Below, one piece after another: positions 43,674 through 53,338 of a DNA stretch of 64,000 nt. The position numbers and the translations under genes are program-made. The DNA is from an uncultured Rhodospirillaceae bacterium (GTDB lineage Bacteria > Pseudomonadota > Alphaproteobacteria > Rhodospirillales > UBA2165). The DNA lies in contig CAJWAR010000024.1 of NCBI GenBank assembly GCA_913020445.1, forward strand, positions 1-64,000, in the 5' to 3' direction. Each line of letters starts with the position of its first letter. Position 1 is the first letter of the stretch. The notes under the pieces are model-generated. The model saw only the letters and a program-made list of their open reading frames with translations, did no database searches and was not told the DNA's origin.

Positions 43674-45306
43674 ATGTCCGCTTTTTCAACTCGGCGAGCC
43701 GGTCTGGCGTATCGACATCGAACAATACGCCATCCTGATCGATCGGAACTTCGATGACCTGATCAGCATGTTCTTCGAGTAAATGCCGGGCACCGATATC
43801 ACCGGTAACAGCTAATATTTCAGCGATAAACTGTTTACTCCAAACCACCGGATTGCCACGCTTGCGGCCATGAACCGGCACGCAGATTGAGCGTCCTTCA
43901 ACTGGATCAAAAGCGCGAATTAATTGGTCGATGTGATCTGCCAGAACCAGCGGCATATCGCCGAGGCAGACAATCACACCATCCCAATCGCCTTCCATGG
44001 CGTCGGGCAAGGCTCTAAGACCGGATTTGAGAGACGTGCTTAAGCCGTCCGCATAGTCAGAATTATGTACAAATGCGGTCGCGTGATCTTTGAGAGCCGC
44101 CTCGACCTGGTCTTTTTCGTGGCCGGTGACGACCAGTAAACCTTCTGCCTTGGAAGCAGTGATTTGCTCGGCAACCCGATTGACCATGGCTCGGCCGTCA
44201 ACATCTGTGAGAAGTTTATTGGCCTTCCCCATGCGCCGCGACGAGCCGGCGGCAAGCAGTAAGCCGGCAATTTTAGGTTCACGTGCAGCGGTTTTTGGCT
44301 CACTGCTATCTTGGCGTAATTGACCGCGCTCACTAATTTCCTTTAAGAGGCCTCCAGATCCCATCAACATTATATCGCGCGGCATTATCGGCACATTGGC
44401 AAGCAATCGCCACAACACCCAGTCGAATCCATTGAGTTTCGGCGAGCGGGCACAGCCCGGCATACCGACTACTGGTGTGCCATCAACGCCGCCAATAAAC
44501 AGCAGATTACCCGGATCGACCGGCATGCCGAAATGATCTACTCTGCCACCTGCAGCAACCAACGCAGCTGGTAAGACGTCTGCCCGGTCAACAACAGCCG
44601 AGGCGCCAAATATCAATATAATATCGCAAGATTTTTCGGCCATCGCATTGATCGCGTCAATGACGTCGTGTTCGGTATGATCACAGCGTATTTCGGTTGA
44701 AATCTCACTGCTGAATTCACGCACCCGGGTAGCCGCGGTCTGCATCGTTTTATCGAGGATACTTTCTTTCATGCCGGGAAGACGCGTCATGATGAGCCCA
44801 ATTTTTTTTGGCATAAACGGTGCAATTTCGACCAAGGGTTCATTGCCGATGACTTTCAGGGCGGCATCCAGAACAGATTTCGGGATGGCGAAAGGAATGA
44901 TCTTGATGGTCGCGATAAGTTGCGACGGTGAAGCGATATCATTGGCTGGCATTGTTGCAATCGTGACGGTCTCATCAACGAGGTTGATTTGATCCAATCT
45001 ATCCCGGTCAAAGGTGATAAGACCATGTGCTTCGGCTATCAGATTGCAGCGCCCGGTGAAAGCCTTACCGACAGAGACGTTTTGTCCGGCGAGTGCTGTG
45101 GTGATGGCGGCGGCGGCATCATTTTCCGTGACATCATCCTGCTCAAGGCGTGCAACGGTAATTTCGCTGATGCCATCATCGGCAAATAAACTAAGATCAT
45201 CAGTGGATAGGATATGGCCTTTTTTTATAATACGCCCGGTTAATCGAGCTGAATGTGCGAGTATGGTGCCTTCTGCTTCAGCAACAGGAACCGGGCCGAA
45301 TTTCAT
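43672..45306 (-). CDS. molybdopterin-binding / MocA-like nucleotidyltransferase fusion
   Basis: A 544-residue fusion. Residues 1-330 are a MoeA/MoaB-like molybdopterin-binding region (MKFGPVPVAEAEGTILAHSA at the start, later VVGMPGCARSPKLNGFDWVL). From about 345 a GT-A nucleotidyltransferase begins with GLLLAAGSSRRMGKANKLL and continues VICLGDMPLVL and GRKRGNPVVWSKQ, as in MocA, which makes the cytosine dinucleotide cofactor of the xanthine oxidase family. The start overlaps the xdhC stop by one base (TAATG). It ends the coxS-coxM-xdhC transcript and likely serves cofactor maturation for that enzyme. Confidence 0.92.
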   Translation of the reverse strand: MKFGPVPVAEAEGTILAHSARLTGRIIKKGHILSTDDLSLFADDGISEITVARLEQDDVTENDAAAAITTALAGQNVSVGKAFTGRCNLIAEAHGLITFDRDRLDQINLVDETVTIATMPANDIASPSQLIATIKIIPFAIPKSVLDAALKVIGNEPLVEIAPFMPKKIGLIMTRLPGMKESILDKTMQTAATRVREFSSEISTEIRCDHTEHDVIDAINAMAEKSCDIILIFGASAVVDRADVLPAALVAAGGRVDHFGMPVDPGNLLFIGGVDGTPVVGMPGCARSPKLNGFDWVLWRLLANVPIMPRDIMLMGSGGLLKEISERGQLRQDSSEPKTAAREPKIAGLLLAAGSSRRMGKANKLLTDVDGRAMVNRVAEQITASKAEGLLVVTGHEKDQVEAALKDHATAFVHNSDYADGLSTSLKSGLRALPDAMEGDWDGVIVCLGDMPLVLADHIDQLIRAFDPVEGRSICVPVHGRKRGNPVVWSKQFIAEILAVTGDIGARHLLEEHADQVIEVPIDQDGVLFDVDTPDRLAELKKRT

Positions 45307-46319
45307 TAGCTCTCAAGCTTTCCGTGTTTGGCGGCAACCATTTCCGCCAAAATAGTGACAGCGATTTCAGCCGGTGAGGTGGCGCCAAGATCAAGCCCAA
45401 TGGGGGCATGAATGCGGGCGAAATCTGCCTCCCCAAAGCCTAGCTCGGTGAGCCGTTCCAGACGCGAAGCATGGGTGCGGCGGCTACCGAGACAGCCGAT
45501 ATAAAAAGCATCTGATTTAAGCGCGATCTCGAGCGCGGGATCATCCAATTTAGGATCATGGGTGAGCGTGACAACAGCAGCACGGGTATCTGCCTTAAAT
45601 TCTTTCATCGCATCATCCGGCCACTCGTCGCTCATGGTGACATCCGGGAAGCGCGCTTCGGTGGCGAACGATCCGCGCGGATCAATAACGGTGACTTCAA
45701 AGCCGGCAATTTGCGCCATCGGTACAAGCGCTTGCGAGATATGCACCGCTCCGATGATGGCGCACCGCAATGGCGGGTTAAAAACCTGAACGAACAACTT
45801 GTTATCGCCATCCTCCAAGGTTTTGGAGCGATCGTCACGCAGCGCTTGGCGCACCTCATCCAGCAAATCAGCACCTAAAGATAGCTCACCACTATTATCT
45901 GTCGGCGTTACCGTGCTGCGTTTGCCAGTTGCCAGATCAGTTACCATCGCAACCGGACGCTGTTTTGCCAGTCGATCCAGGTCTGCTTTGTCATCAGCAC
46001 GCTCGACCAGAACTTTGACATCGCCGCCGCAAGCGAGGCCAACCTCCCAGGCTTGCTCATCGGTAACCCCAAAATCAAGAATTCTGTTTTCACCGTCTTC
46101 GATTGTGGCGAGGGCTTCACCGATTACCGCACCCTCGATGCAGCCGCCCGATACTGAGCCGACAAAGGCACCGGCATCATCGACGGCAAGCTGACTGCCA
46201 ACCGGCCGGGGCGATGAGCCCCAGGTGCCGATAACCGTCGCCAGCGCAACTTTCTTACCTGCAGACAACCAGTCTACAGCTTTTTCCAATACATCATTAG
46301 TATTGGGGGCATCGGCCAT
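45306..46319 (-). CDS. xdhC: XdhC/CoxI family cofactor-insertion factor
   Basis: A 337-residue protein with the XdhC N-terminal domain (VALATVIGTWGSSPRPVGSQ, VSGGCIEGAVIGEA) and a C-terminal Rossmann domain (CAIIGAVHISQALVPMAQIA, then YIGCLGSRRTHASRLERL and HAPIGLDLGATSPAEIAV). XdhC binds the molybdenum cofactor, protects it during sulfuration and passes it to the large subunit of xanthine-oxidase-type enzymes. It lies 27 bp after coxM and overlaps the mocA-like start. The large subunit it should serve is not in the cluster. Confidence 0.94.
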   Translation of the reverse strand: MADAPNTNDVLEKAVDWLSAGKKVALATVIGTWGSSPRPVGSQLAVDDAGAFVGSVSGGCIEGAVIGEALATIEDGENRILDFGVTDEQAWEVGLACGGDVKVLVERADDKADLDRLAKQRPVAMVTDLATGKRSTVTPTDNSGELSLGADLLDEVRQALRDDRSKTLEDGDNKLFVQVFNPPLRCAIIGAVHISQALVPMAQIAGFEVTVIDPRGSFATEARFPDVTMSDEWPDDAMKEFKADTRAAVVTLTHDPKLDDPALEIALKSDAFYIGCLGSRRTHASRLERLTELGFGEADFARIHAPIGLDLGATSPAEIAVTILAEMVAAKHGKLES

Positions 46320-46346
46320 AGCACTACCTCGAAGTTAAATAAATCG

Positions 46347-47135
46347 TTATCCACCGATGGCCCGGCGCGTCATCACGTTAATCAAATGCGCGCGATATTC
46401 AGCCGAGGCATGAATGTCGGTGTTCAGGCCGTCATCAGAGACTTTAATGTCTTTGATTGCGTCAGGATTAAGCCCACCTGCAAACGCCGCTTCAAACTCG
46501 GTTTGCCGAAACGCGCACGGTCCCGCACCGGTGATCGCAACACGCACACCGTCTGCGCCTTTGGCGACAAAAGAGCCAACAATCGGAAAGCGCGATGCTG
46601 GGTTCGGAAAATGTTTGTAGCCGGCTTCTTCCGGGATCGGGAAGGAAACCGCCAGGATCAATTCTCCCTCATCCAAAGCGGTATCAAACATGCCGGTGAA
46701 AAAGTCATCGGCAGCAATGTCGCGCTTGTCCGTCTTGATCGTCGCGTTGAGCGCTAGCACGGCACAAGGATAACTGGCCGCCGGGTCGTTATTAGCTAAT
46801 GAACCGCCAATGGTGCCGCGGTTGCGCACCATTTGATCACCGATTGTTCCCGCCAAGGCAGCAAGTGCCGGAATTTTACTGTTAACCAGATCGGACGTAT
46901 TCACATCATGGTGGGTGGTCATGGCTTTAACGACAATCGCGCCACCTTCTTCCGAGATACCGCGCATATCATCGAGATCACCCAAATCAACCACGTCAGA
47001 AGGTTGATCAAGGCGTTGCTTGAGCACCGGAATAAGCGTCATACCGCCAGCGAGGAAACGGGCATCTTCGGCGCCGCCGTACTTGGTAGTGGCATCATCG
47101 ACAGAAGTCGCACGTTGATATTCAAAATCATACAT
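46347..47135 (-). CDS. coxM: FAD-binding medium subunit (CoxM type)
   Basis: A 262-residue flavoprotein subunit of the molybdenum hydroxylase family. FAD-binding motifs are ARFLAGGMTLIPVLKQR (near 27) and GTIGGSLANNDPAASYPC (near 108), and the CO dehydrogenase C-terminal domain follows (FVAKGADGVRVAITGAGPCA). It takes electrons from the iron-sulfur subunit. It follows coxS by 15 bp. Substrate class cannot be told from M and S alone; carbon monoxide, aldehydes, nicotine and isoquinoline are oxidised by relatives. Confidence 0.93.
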   Translation of the reverse strand: MYDFEYQRATSVDDATTKYGGAEDARFLAGGMTLIPVLKQRLDQPSDVVDLGDLDDMRGISEEGGAIVVKAMTTHHDVNTSDLVNSKIPALAALAGTIGDQMVRNRGTIGGSLANNDPAASYPCAVLALNATIKTDKRDIAADDFFTGMFDTALDEGELILAVSFPIPEEAGYKHFPNPASRFPIVGSFVAKGADGVRVAITGAGPCAFRQTEFEAAFAGGLNPDAIKDIKVSDDGLNTDIHASAEYRAHLINVMTRRAIGG

Positions 47136-47150
47136 TTCTCGTGCTCCTCC

Positions 47151-47618
47151 CTAAGCTTTCATTTCTTTGGCGGCAGCGCCAATCGCTTCGACGATATTGT
47201 GATAGCCGGTACAGCGGCAGATATTACCTTCAAGGGCTTCACGGATTTCTTTTTCGGACGGATCGGGATTGTCGTTAACGATACCGATCGCACTCATTAC
47301 CATACCCGGGGTGCAGAACCCGCATTGCAGGGCATGGTGCTGACGGAAAGCTTCCTGCATCGGATGCAGAGTGTCGCCGTCGGCCAAGCCTTCAATCGTT
47401 GCCACTTCGGCGCCATCGGCGTGCGCTGCCAGTATTGAACATGATTTTACCGCGCGGCCGTTCATATGAACCGTACAAGCGCCGCATTGCGATGTATCAC
47501 AGCCGACATGGGTACCGGTTAATCCCAGATGGTCCCGGATGAATTGGACGAGCAATGTGCGTCCTTCAACCTCGCCCGCAACTTCCTTGCCGTTTACCGT
47601 CATTTTAATTGATGGCAT
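47151..47618 (-). CDS. coxS: 2Fe-2S small subunit (CoxS type)
   Basis: A 155-residue protein with two [2Fe-2S] clusters. The plant-type cluster uses Cys40, Cys45, Cys48 and Cys60 ([12 protein letters not shown]). The second uses the Cys pairs in [13 protein letters not shown] and [11 protein letters not shown]. It passes electrons from the molybdenum centre to FAD. I place the start at 47618: GGGGAA lies about eight bases upstream, and a GTG at 47633 would fall on this ribosome site. First gene of the four-gene transcript. Confidence 0.95.
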   Translation of the reverse strand: MPSIKMTVNGKEVAGEVEGRTLLVQFIRDHLGLTGTHVGCDTSQCGACTVHMNGRAVKSCSILAAHADGAEVATIEGLADGDTLHPMQEAFRQHHALQCGFCTPGMVMSAIGIVNDNPDPSEKEIREALEGNICRCTGYHNIVEAIGAAAKEMKA

Positions 47619-47811
47619 GTATTTTTTCCCCACTGAATTAAAGTCTTACTATAGGAATATCATTTGCATACGCTACCCTCAATGCCTGCGTGAAAAATAA
47701 TAATTAACTAGTTTTCAGCTATAATTTCTAAACAATGACTTCTTGAACCTTTTTTAACTGAAGTCCTATAATATTAGACATATGGTTAGAAAAATTGGGA
47801 TTTAAGTAAAA

Positions 47812-48351
47812 ATGCCTGCAGCCGTCAATTCAGTCTTTGATCTCGCCTTTTGGATTTCAGACCGGGCGCTCAATGACAATGAGTATATGCAGCCGGTAAA
47901 GCTGCAATATTTGCTGTATTTGGCCCAATCATATTATGCCGTCGCCTATAACGGTAAAAAGCTGGTGCCGGCTATTTTTATCGCCGAGGAAATTGGCCCA
48001 ATTGAGCCTTCTGTTCATCGCGCCTGGATAAAGGGTCGTCCAAACTTTGAAGGTGATATGATCGTTAGTGAAGACGTGCAAGCTTTTGTCGACAGTGTGT
48101 GGCGGCGCTTTGGCCACCATTCGGCTGAACATTTGTCAAAGATTTGCCGCCGTACGCCAGCCTACCGCGCAGCACTTAAACGTGGTCTTCGAGCTGAAAT
48201 ATATCTTGAAGAAATGCGCGAGGATTTCACCAAGGCGCATGATACGCCGGACGTAAAGCAGATTGTGAAACCCAAAGTCGTACGTTCCCACAAAGGCCGG
48301 GCGGTGGCTGTTAAAGCCTGGGACCCTCGCGTGCTTGGCGATAAGAAATAA
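47812..48351 (+). CDS. Panacea/DUF4065-like protein
   Basis: A 179-residue protein. The core KLQYLLYLAQSYYAVAYNGK, then FIAEEIGPIEPSVHRAW resembles the Panacea domain (DUF4065, SocA-like): a helix with a YLAQ motif and a following GP-(x)-xVH/Y. Panacea proteins are antitoxin or adaptor modules, often beside toxins. No toxin is next to this one; the neighbours are coxS (divergent) and the Mrp operon (convergent, 4 bp away). A basic tail (KPKVVRSHKGRAVAVKAW) follows the domain. Family call is moderate. Confidence 0.65.
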   Translation: MPAAVNSVFDLAFWISDRALNDNEYMQPVKLQYLLYLAQSYYAVAYNGKKLVPAIFIAEEIGPIEPSVHRAWIKGRPNFEGDMIVSEDVQAFVDSVWRRFGHHSAEHLSKICRRTPAYRAALKRGLRAEIYLEEMREDFTKAHDTPDVKQIVKPKVVRSHKGRAVAVKAWDPRVLGDKK

Positions 48352-48355
48352 GTCT

Positions 48356-50053
48356 TTATACCTGCCAATAAAACACCAATATAAAAATTGTCAGCATAGC
48401 GATAATAACTGCGACAGAGCCGCCGACTGCATTGGTACGCGCCATCAGTCCTTCCGGGCCATGGTGGCGGAAAGTTGCCTTAATTATGTTTTGTACAACT
48501 CCAGTGAGGTCACGATAAATACCGGCAAGCCTTTCGCTGAGCCATTTGGACACTGTTCGAGAGACCCAGACTGCCGGTTTCCGGTAAAGCCAATCAAAAT
48601 CCAAAACGGTCGAACGGAGTTCCGGTGGATACAGTCCAGTACGTTGCAACACAGAAAAAGCTAACGCTGAAAACATCAGTAACTGCAAATCGGTCACGAC
48701 GTGAGAAAGCGTGTAAGGAACATAATTGACAGGGAAGGGAAGCAGCGCATAAAGCGGGGCGGGATAAACACCGATGCCGATGCTAAGCGCCGCCGTAAGA
48801 CCCATAGCAATGAGCATATTCATTGGCGCTTCTTGTGGCCGCTTGCCGGAATCATGGGCGAAGAAGGCGAAAAACGGTATTTTGATGCCTGAATGATGGA
48901 ACACACCAGCGGATGCAAATAGCAGAACTAAATAAGGGACAACAAGTCCCTGTTCAGCGGCTGCTGCGAGTATCATCGTTTTGGTTACGAACCCGCTAAA
49001 TAGAGGGAAGGCCGAAATCGAAGCTGACCCGACAATACAAAATCCCAAGGTCCAGGGCATTGTTTTATACAATCCGCCAAGTTCCGAACCCTTGACCGTT
49101 CCGGTTCTGTGTAGAACGGCACCCATCGACATGAGTAATAAAGCTTTGTAGAGAATATGCGCAAAGGCATGCGCCACGGCGCCGTTCAGCGCCAATTCAG
49201 TACCTATGCCAACGCCGGCCACCATAAAGCCAACCTGATTGTTCAGGCTGTAGGCAAGAACGCGGCGGAGATCATTTTCGATAACAGCGTAAAAAATCGG
49301 GAAGGCGGTCATTGTGACGCCAATCCATATCAGTTCTTCCGTTCCGGCAAAACCGCGGGCGAGTGCGTAAACCGCAAGTTTTGTGGTGAAAGCGGATAGA
49401 AATACCGTGCCGGTTTCGGAAGCTTCAGGATAGGAATCCTGGAGCCAATTGTGGAGAAAGGGAAAGGCAGCCTTGATCCCAAATGCGAGCAGGATAAGGA
49501 GGCCGCCTGGACTGTCGAGGCCAATATTATCAAATGTTATGGAACCCACTTCATTTGCCCGCACGATGGCGCCTGCGGCCAGTAATACACCGGATGTTAT
49601 CTGAATGATAAGATAGCGCTGACCAGCTTTGTATGCACGCGGACTTCTGCCTGCCCACACGATAAAGACCGAGGTAATCGCCGTCAGCTCCCAATAAACA
49701 AAGAGAGTGATGAAATCACCGGCAAAGGTTGCGCCAATTGCTGCGCCGACATAGGCCAGTGCAGCCGTTTCTTCCAGCCTGTCATCTTTGTGAAGCGCAT
49801 AAATTATGCCCAGGAACGCGGCAATATAGAAGATATAGCCAAAGACCAATGAAAGTTTATCGACGCGAACATGAACCAGATCAAATCCAAAGAGTTCCAT
49901 GGCGCCATAATTGCCAGGATCAAGTTGTGTCAGTTGCAAGATTCCCAGCAGGGGCAACGCCAGCATGAAGACGCTACGCAAACGGCCCTGCAGGAAAGGC
50001 GCAATGACAGCGCCTACCAGAAGGATCAATCCGGGTGGTAGATTAGCGATCAT
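48356..50053 (-). CDS. Mrp-type antiporter, third NuoL/M-like subunit
   Basis: A 565-residue membrane protein of the proton-translocating NuoL/M/N (MrpA/MrpD) family with about 14 helices. Key residues appear in LFVYWELTAITSVFIVWAG, AAFPFLHNWLQDSYPEASE and LAYSLNNQVGFMVAG; a Lys in FGIKAAFPFLHNW and the Glu of the WEL helix are the usual proton path. A C-terminal extension of about 100 residues (LDFDWLYRKPAVWVSRTVSK) resembles that of the antiporter subunits of multi-subunit complexes. Last gene of the operon; its start overlaps the 105-residue gene by 11 bases. Confidence 0.9.
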   Translation of the reverse strand: MIANLPPGLILLVGAVIAPFLQGRLRSVFMLALPLLGILQLTQLDPGNYGAMELFGFDLVHVRVDKLSLVFGYIFYIAAFLGIIYALHKDDRLEETAALAYVGAAIGATFAGDFITLFVYWELTAITSVFIVWAGRSPRAYKAGQRYLIIQITSGVLLAAGAIVRANEVGSITFDNIGLDSPGGLLILLAFGIKAAFPFLHNWLQDSYPEASETGTVFLSAFTTKLAVYALARGFAGTEELIWIGVTMTAFPIFYAVIENDLRRVLAYSLNNQVGFMVAGVGIGTELALNGAVAHAFAHILYKALLLMSMGAVLHRTGTVKGSELGGLYKTMPWTLGFCIVGSASISAFPLFSGFVTKTMILAAAAEQGLVVPYLVLLFASAGVFHHSGIKIPFFAFFAHDSGKRPQEAPMNMLIAMGLTAALSIGIGVYPAPLYALLPFPVNYVPYTLSHVVTDLQLLMFSALAFSVLQRTGLYPPELRSTVLDFDWLYRKPAVWVSRTVSKWLSERLAGIYRDLTGVVQNIIKATFRHHGPEGLMARTNAVGGSVAVIIAMLTIFILVFYWQV

Positions 50054-50360
50054 AGTAATCCTCGTCCCGCATCACGATTTTTCGCAATAGTTTTGATGTC
50101 AGCACCAATAGGAAAGACAGAATAAATCCAAACAATCCAAAGAATCCGAACCATTCCTGGAAAATGAAATCCGTATACCGACTTACAAAAAGGTCGGAAA
50201 GCAGTAGCAGGGCGCAAACGACAACGAGAGCCCAAAATATCTTATGGACGTTGCGCATGTCGTCGATCCAGTAGCTTTTTTCCTGCTCTGCGTTATTTTC
50301 GGCGCTTTCGCTTTGATCGAACTCGGATGATTTAGGCGTGTCTTGAGGCGTATCTGTCAT
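50043..50360 (-). CDS. hypothetical two-helix membrane protein in the Mrp operon
   Basis: A 105-residue protein. The first 30 residues are acidic and polar, then two helices follow (IFWALVVVCALLLLSDLFV and WFGFFGLFGFILSFLLVLTS) with a charged end. I know no name for it. It sits between two NuoL/M-like genes, 12 bp after one and overlapping the other, so it probably is an accessory subunit of the complex or an assembly factor. Confidence 0.8.
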   Translation of the reverse strand: MTDTPQDTPKSSEFDQSESAENNAEQEKSYWIDDMRNVHKIFWALVVVCALLLLSDLFVSRYTDFIFQEWFGFFGLFGFILSFLLVLTSKLLRKIVMRDEDYYDR

Positions 50361-50372
50361 CGACCTTTCCTC

Positions 50373-51854
50373 CTATTTACCTGATGCCGCAAGAGGTGCG
50401 AGCATGTTGGCGATATCTCCGGCAAAAAAGAACAGCGCAAATGTACCGGCGGCTGTAATAGATATAGCGATCAATGAAAACAAAGGCGCTTCCTGTATCC
50501 CTTCGCCGGTGGCTGCTGCTCCGACGGATTTTGGCAGGGGTTGGAAGAATGCTCTGGCAATGACCGGCATCAGATAGGCGGCGCTAAGAAGCGAACTCAG
50601 GGCCCAAACGAAAATAAAAATGTATTGATCGGCACTAGCCGCACCCAGCATCAGATGGAATTTACTCCAGGCACCGGCCATTGGCGGCAATCCAATAATG
50701 CTTAATGAGCCAATAACAAATGCGCCCATGGTTATCGGCATCTTTCGACCGATGCCATCCAACTCGCTAACCAAAGTTTTATGTGTTGCTGTGTAAATAG
50801 CACCAGCACAGAAAAATAAAGTTATCTTGCCGAAAGCATGCATGGCGATGTGAAGGCCACCACCGACGACGCTGGCGCCCGTTGCCAATGCTGCGCCGAG
50901 GACGATGTAAGACAGTTGGCTGACGGTTGAATAGGCCAGTCGCGCTTTCAAATTGTCTTTGCGCATGGCGATGAAGGATGCAAATAGCAGGGTGATTGCC
51001 GCGGCCCACATGAGCCAGACATTGGCACCTGATCCCGATAGAAAATCTATGCCGAATACATAAATGACGATTTTAAGCACGGTAAACACACCGGCCTTAA
51101 CAACAGCAACTGCATGGAGCAGGGCGCTGACCGGTGTCGGTGCGACCATCGCTGCCGGCAGCCAGCGATGAAATGGCATGAGAGCCGCTTTTCCTGTTCC
51201 AAACATAAACAGAAACAATAAAACGCCGACCATGGGACCTTCGACATTGCCGTCGAGAATTCCGCCCGGGCGGAATTCAAGTGTGCCGGTGAGGTTCCAC
51301 GTCCAAATGATAGCGAGAAGCAGAAATCCAATCGAGGTGCTCATGAGCACTCCTAAATAGGTTCTGCCACCTTTTTTTGCCTCCGGCGTGCCGTGATGTG
51401 TGACCAACGGAAAAGTCGAAAGGGTAAGTGCTTCGTAAAATAAAAATAGCGTAAACAGATTGCCGGCGAAGGCAATTCCGATGGCACTTGCCAAGGCAAT
51501 CGCAAAAAAGAAATAAAAACGGGTTTGATTGGCCTCGTCATTCCCTCGCATATAACCGATTGAGTATAGCGAAGTAACAATCCAAAGTCCGGAGGCAACC
51601 AACGCAAACAACATGCCCAAGGGTTCTACGGTGAACTTAATATCGATGCCGGGGAAAACTTCAATTAATGAAACGCTGGGGCGGCCTCCACCGGTAATTA
51701 CGTGCGTTAAAGAGCCAACCACCAAGAACATAACGACGGCGGTAATAAGGGTTATCGCTTCTCTCAGATTGGGTGATTTTCCGGAGGCCAAAATACCGAT
51801 TGAGCCGATCAGCGGTATGGCAATTGCCCAAAGAATTGCGTTTTCAGGGATCAT
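50373..51854 (-). CDS. Mrp-type antiporter, second NuoM-like subunit
   Basis: A 493-residue, 14-helix protein. The helix LFTLFLFYEALTLSTFPLV carries the conserved Glu, GTGKAALMPFHRWLPAAMVA the conserved Lys, and LKARLAYSTVSQLSYIVLGA with a later HIAMHAFGKITLFFCAGAIY the second Lys/His set, as in NuoM and MrpD. It should carry one proton path. Its start overlaps the preceding mrpD by four bases (ATGA). Second of three antiporter-like subunits in the operon. Confidence 0.92.
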   Translation of the reverse strand: MIPENAILWAIAIPLIGSIGILASGKSPNLREAITLITAVVMFLVVGSLTHVITGGGRPSVSLIEVFPGIDIKFTVEPLGMLFALVASGLWIVTSLYSIGYMRGNDEANQTRFYFFFAIALASAIGIAFAGNLFTLFLFYEALTLSTFPLVTHHGTPEAKKGGRTYLGVLMSTSIGFLLLAIIWTWNLTGTLEFRPGGILDGNVEGPMVGVLLFLFMFGTGKAALMPFHRWLPAAMVAPTPVSALLHAVAVVKAGVFTVLKIVIYVFGIDFLSGSGANVWLMWAAAITLLFASFIAMRKDNLKARLAYSTVSQLSYIVLGAALATGASVVGGGLHIAMHAFGKITLFFCAGAIYTATHKTLVSELDGIGRKMPITMGAFVIGSLSIIGLPPMAGAWSKFHLMLGAASADQYIFIFVWALSSLLSAAYLMPVIARAFFQPLPKSVGAAATGEGIQEAPLFSLIAISITAAGTFALFFFAGDIANMLAPLAASGK

Positions 51855-53338
51855 GGCGCACCGCCAATCAGGAGTTTTGCGGCCGCCGACGCCGCGCCGA
51901 CGCTCAAACCTGTATTAATGCCGAAATAGATATTGGCGCCGACCAAAACCCACATTGGGATCAGCATGACGGCGGGAACTTCGCTGATCGCCCCAATTTC
52001 CGCCGGGCGTTCTTTAAAGTAGGCGACTTCAATAACTTTCCAGAAATAAATCACCGCCAGGAGGGAGCTGACCAGAATAAGCCCAGCGACCGGCCACCAG
52101 CCTTTTTCAAGGGCCCCCAAAATCAAATACCATTTGCTGACAAAGCCGACAGTCAGCGGAACACCGACCAGACTAAAGCCCGCCACTACAAAAGCCGCCA
52201 TGCTGAAGGGCATCATCCTGCCAAGTCCGGCCATATCTTCGATCTTCACCGATTTAATGCGAAAAAAGACAGCAGCGAGCACGAGGAAGAGAGCTCCCTT
52301 AATCATCGCATGATTGAACAAATGCAGGATTGTTGCTGTCAGTCCGGTTACTGAAACCATGCTAATGCCGATAATCATATAACCAACTTGGGCGACGCTT
52401 GAATAGGCCAGCAGGCGCTTGGCATTCTTTTGGAAAATAGCCACCGCCGACATCGATAAAATGGCAACCAGACTGAGCAATAATAAGAACTCATCAATCG
52501 GCAGGGCGGCGAATATCTTGGTGCCGAATACGCTGAAATAAATACGCAACAATGCATAGACCGCGACTTTGGTTGCCGTTGCAGCGAGGAATGCTGTTAC
52601 CACGGACGGTGCGTAAGCATAGGCATTAGGCAGCCAGACATGCACCGGAAATAGACCGAGCTTGAGGCCGATGCCGACGGTGACAAATCCGAGCGCCACC
52701 AAAATGGTTCTAGTTTCGGCAACTGCAGGCAGACGTTCAGCCAAATCAGACATATTGAGTGTGCCCGTCATTTGATACATCAGGCCAACGCCAATGATGT
52801 AAAAGGTTGCGCCAACGGTACCCAAAATCAGGTAACGAAGCGCGGCGGTAAGGGCGTTACGTTCAGCACCGAGGCTGATTAAAACGTAAGAAGACAGCGA
52901 CGAGATTTCCAGAAACACAAACAAATTAAACGCATCACCGGTGATCGTGATGCCAAGCAACCCACAAAACGTCAGAAGATACATCGTGTAAAAAAGATAA
53001 ATGCGATCTTCAGGTATCTCAGCATTAACGCTGTTTGGTGCGAAAACCATGCTGATGGAACCGATACTGGTCACAATCAACATGACGAAGGCCGATAGCA
53101 TGTCAACTTTATATTCGATACCCCAAGGCGCCGCCCAACTGCCGAGCAGATAAGATATCGGGCCATTGGCAATCACTTGTTCCAGCAGCAGGATTGAGAT
53201 GCCAAGAGAGGCCCAGGAAACGATGAGGGCAATTAACCACGTCGCTCCAGCGCGCCGAAATAACACGCAAAGCGGCGCCGAGATTAGCGGCAGCACCACC
53301 TGGAGGGCGGGCAGGTGGGCAGAAAGGAGTACTGACAT
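51851..53338 (-). CDS. mrpD: Mrp antiporter subunit D
   Basis: A 495-residue membrane protein close to MrpD/MnhD: start SAHLPALQVVLPLISAPLCV, helix AFNLFVFLEISSLSSYVLIS with the key Glu, KLGLFPVHVWLPNAYAYAPS with the key Lys, and RLLAYSSVAQVGYMIIGISM with a later FNHAMIKGALFL. It follows mrpC with a one-base stop/start overlap (TGATG). It is the most MrpD-like of the three large antiporter subunits here. Confidence 0.94.
   Translation of the reverse strand: MSVLLSAHLPALQVVLPLISAPLCVLFRRAGATWLIALIVSWASLGISILLLEQVIANGPISYLLGSWAAPWGIEYKVDMLSAFVMLIVTSIGSISMVFAPNSVNAEIPEDRIYLFYTMYLLTFCGLLGITITGDAFNLFVFLEISSLSSYVLISLGAERNALTAALRYLILGTVGATFYIIGVGLMYQMTGTLNMSDLAERLPAVAETRTILVALGFVTVGIGLKLGLFPVHVWLPNAYAYAPSVVTAFLAATATKVAVYALLRIYFSVFGTKIFAALPIDEFLLLLSLVAILSMSAVAIFQKNAKRLLAYSSVAQVGYMIIGISMVSVTGLTATILHLFNHAMIKGALFLVLAAVFFRIKSVKIEDMAGLGRMMPFSMAAFVVAGFSLVGVPLTVGFVSKWYLILGALEKGWWPVAGLILVSSLLAVIYFWKVIEVAYFKERPAEIGAISEVPAVMLIPMWVLVGANIYFGINTGLSVGAASAAAKLLIGGAP

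Noticed and set aside
43674-43690. Another half of the dispersed hairpin repeat (atgtccgcttttt)
   Set aside because: It is the 3' coding end of the mocA-like gene (codons for Lys-Lys-Arg-Thr) and has no returning arm; probably chance.
43672-47618. Naming the cluster carbon monoxide dehydrogenase
   Set aside because: Substrate in this family is decided by the large subunit active-site loop, and no large subunit is present.
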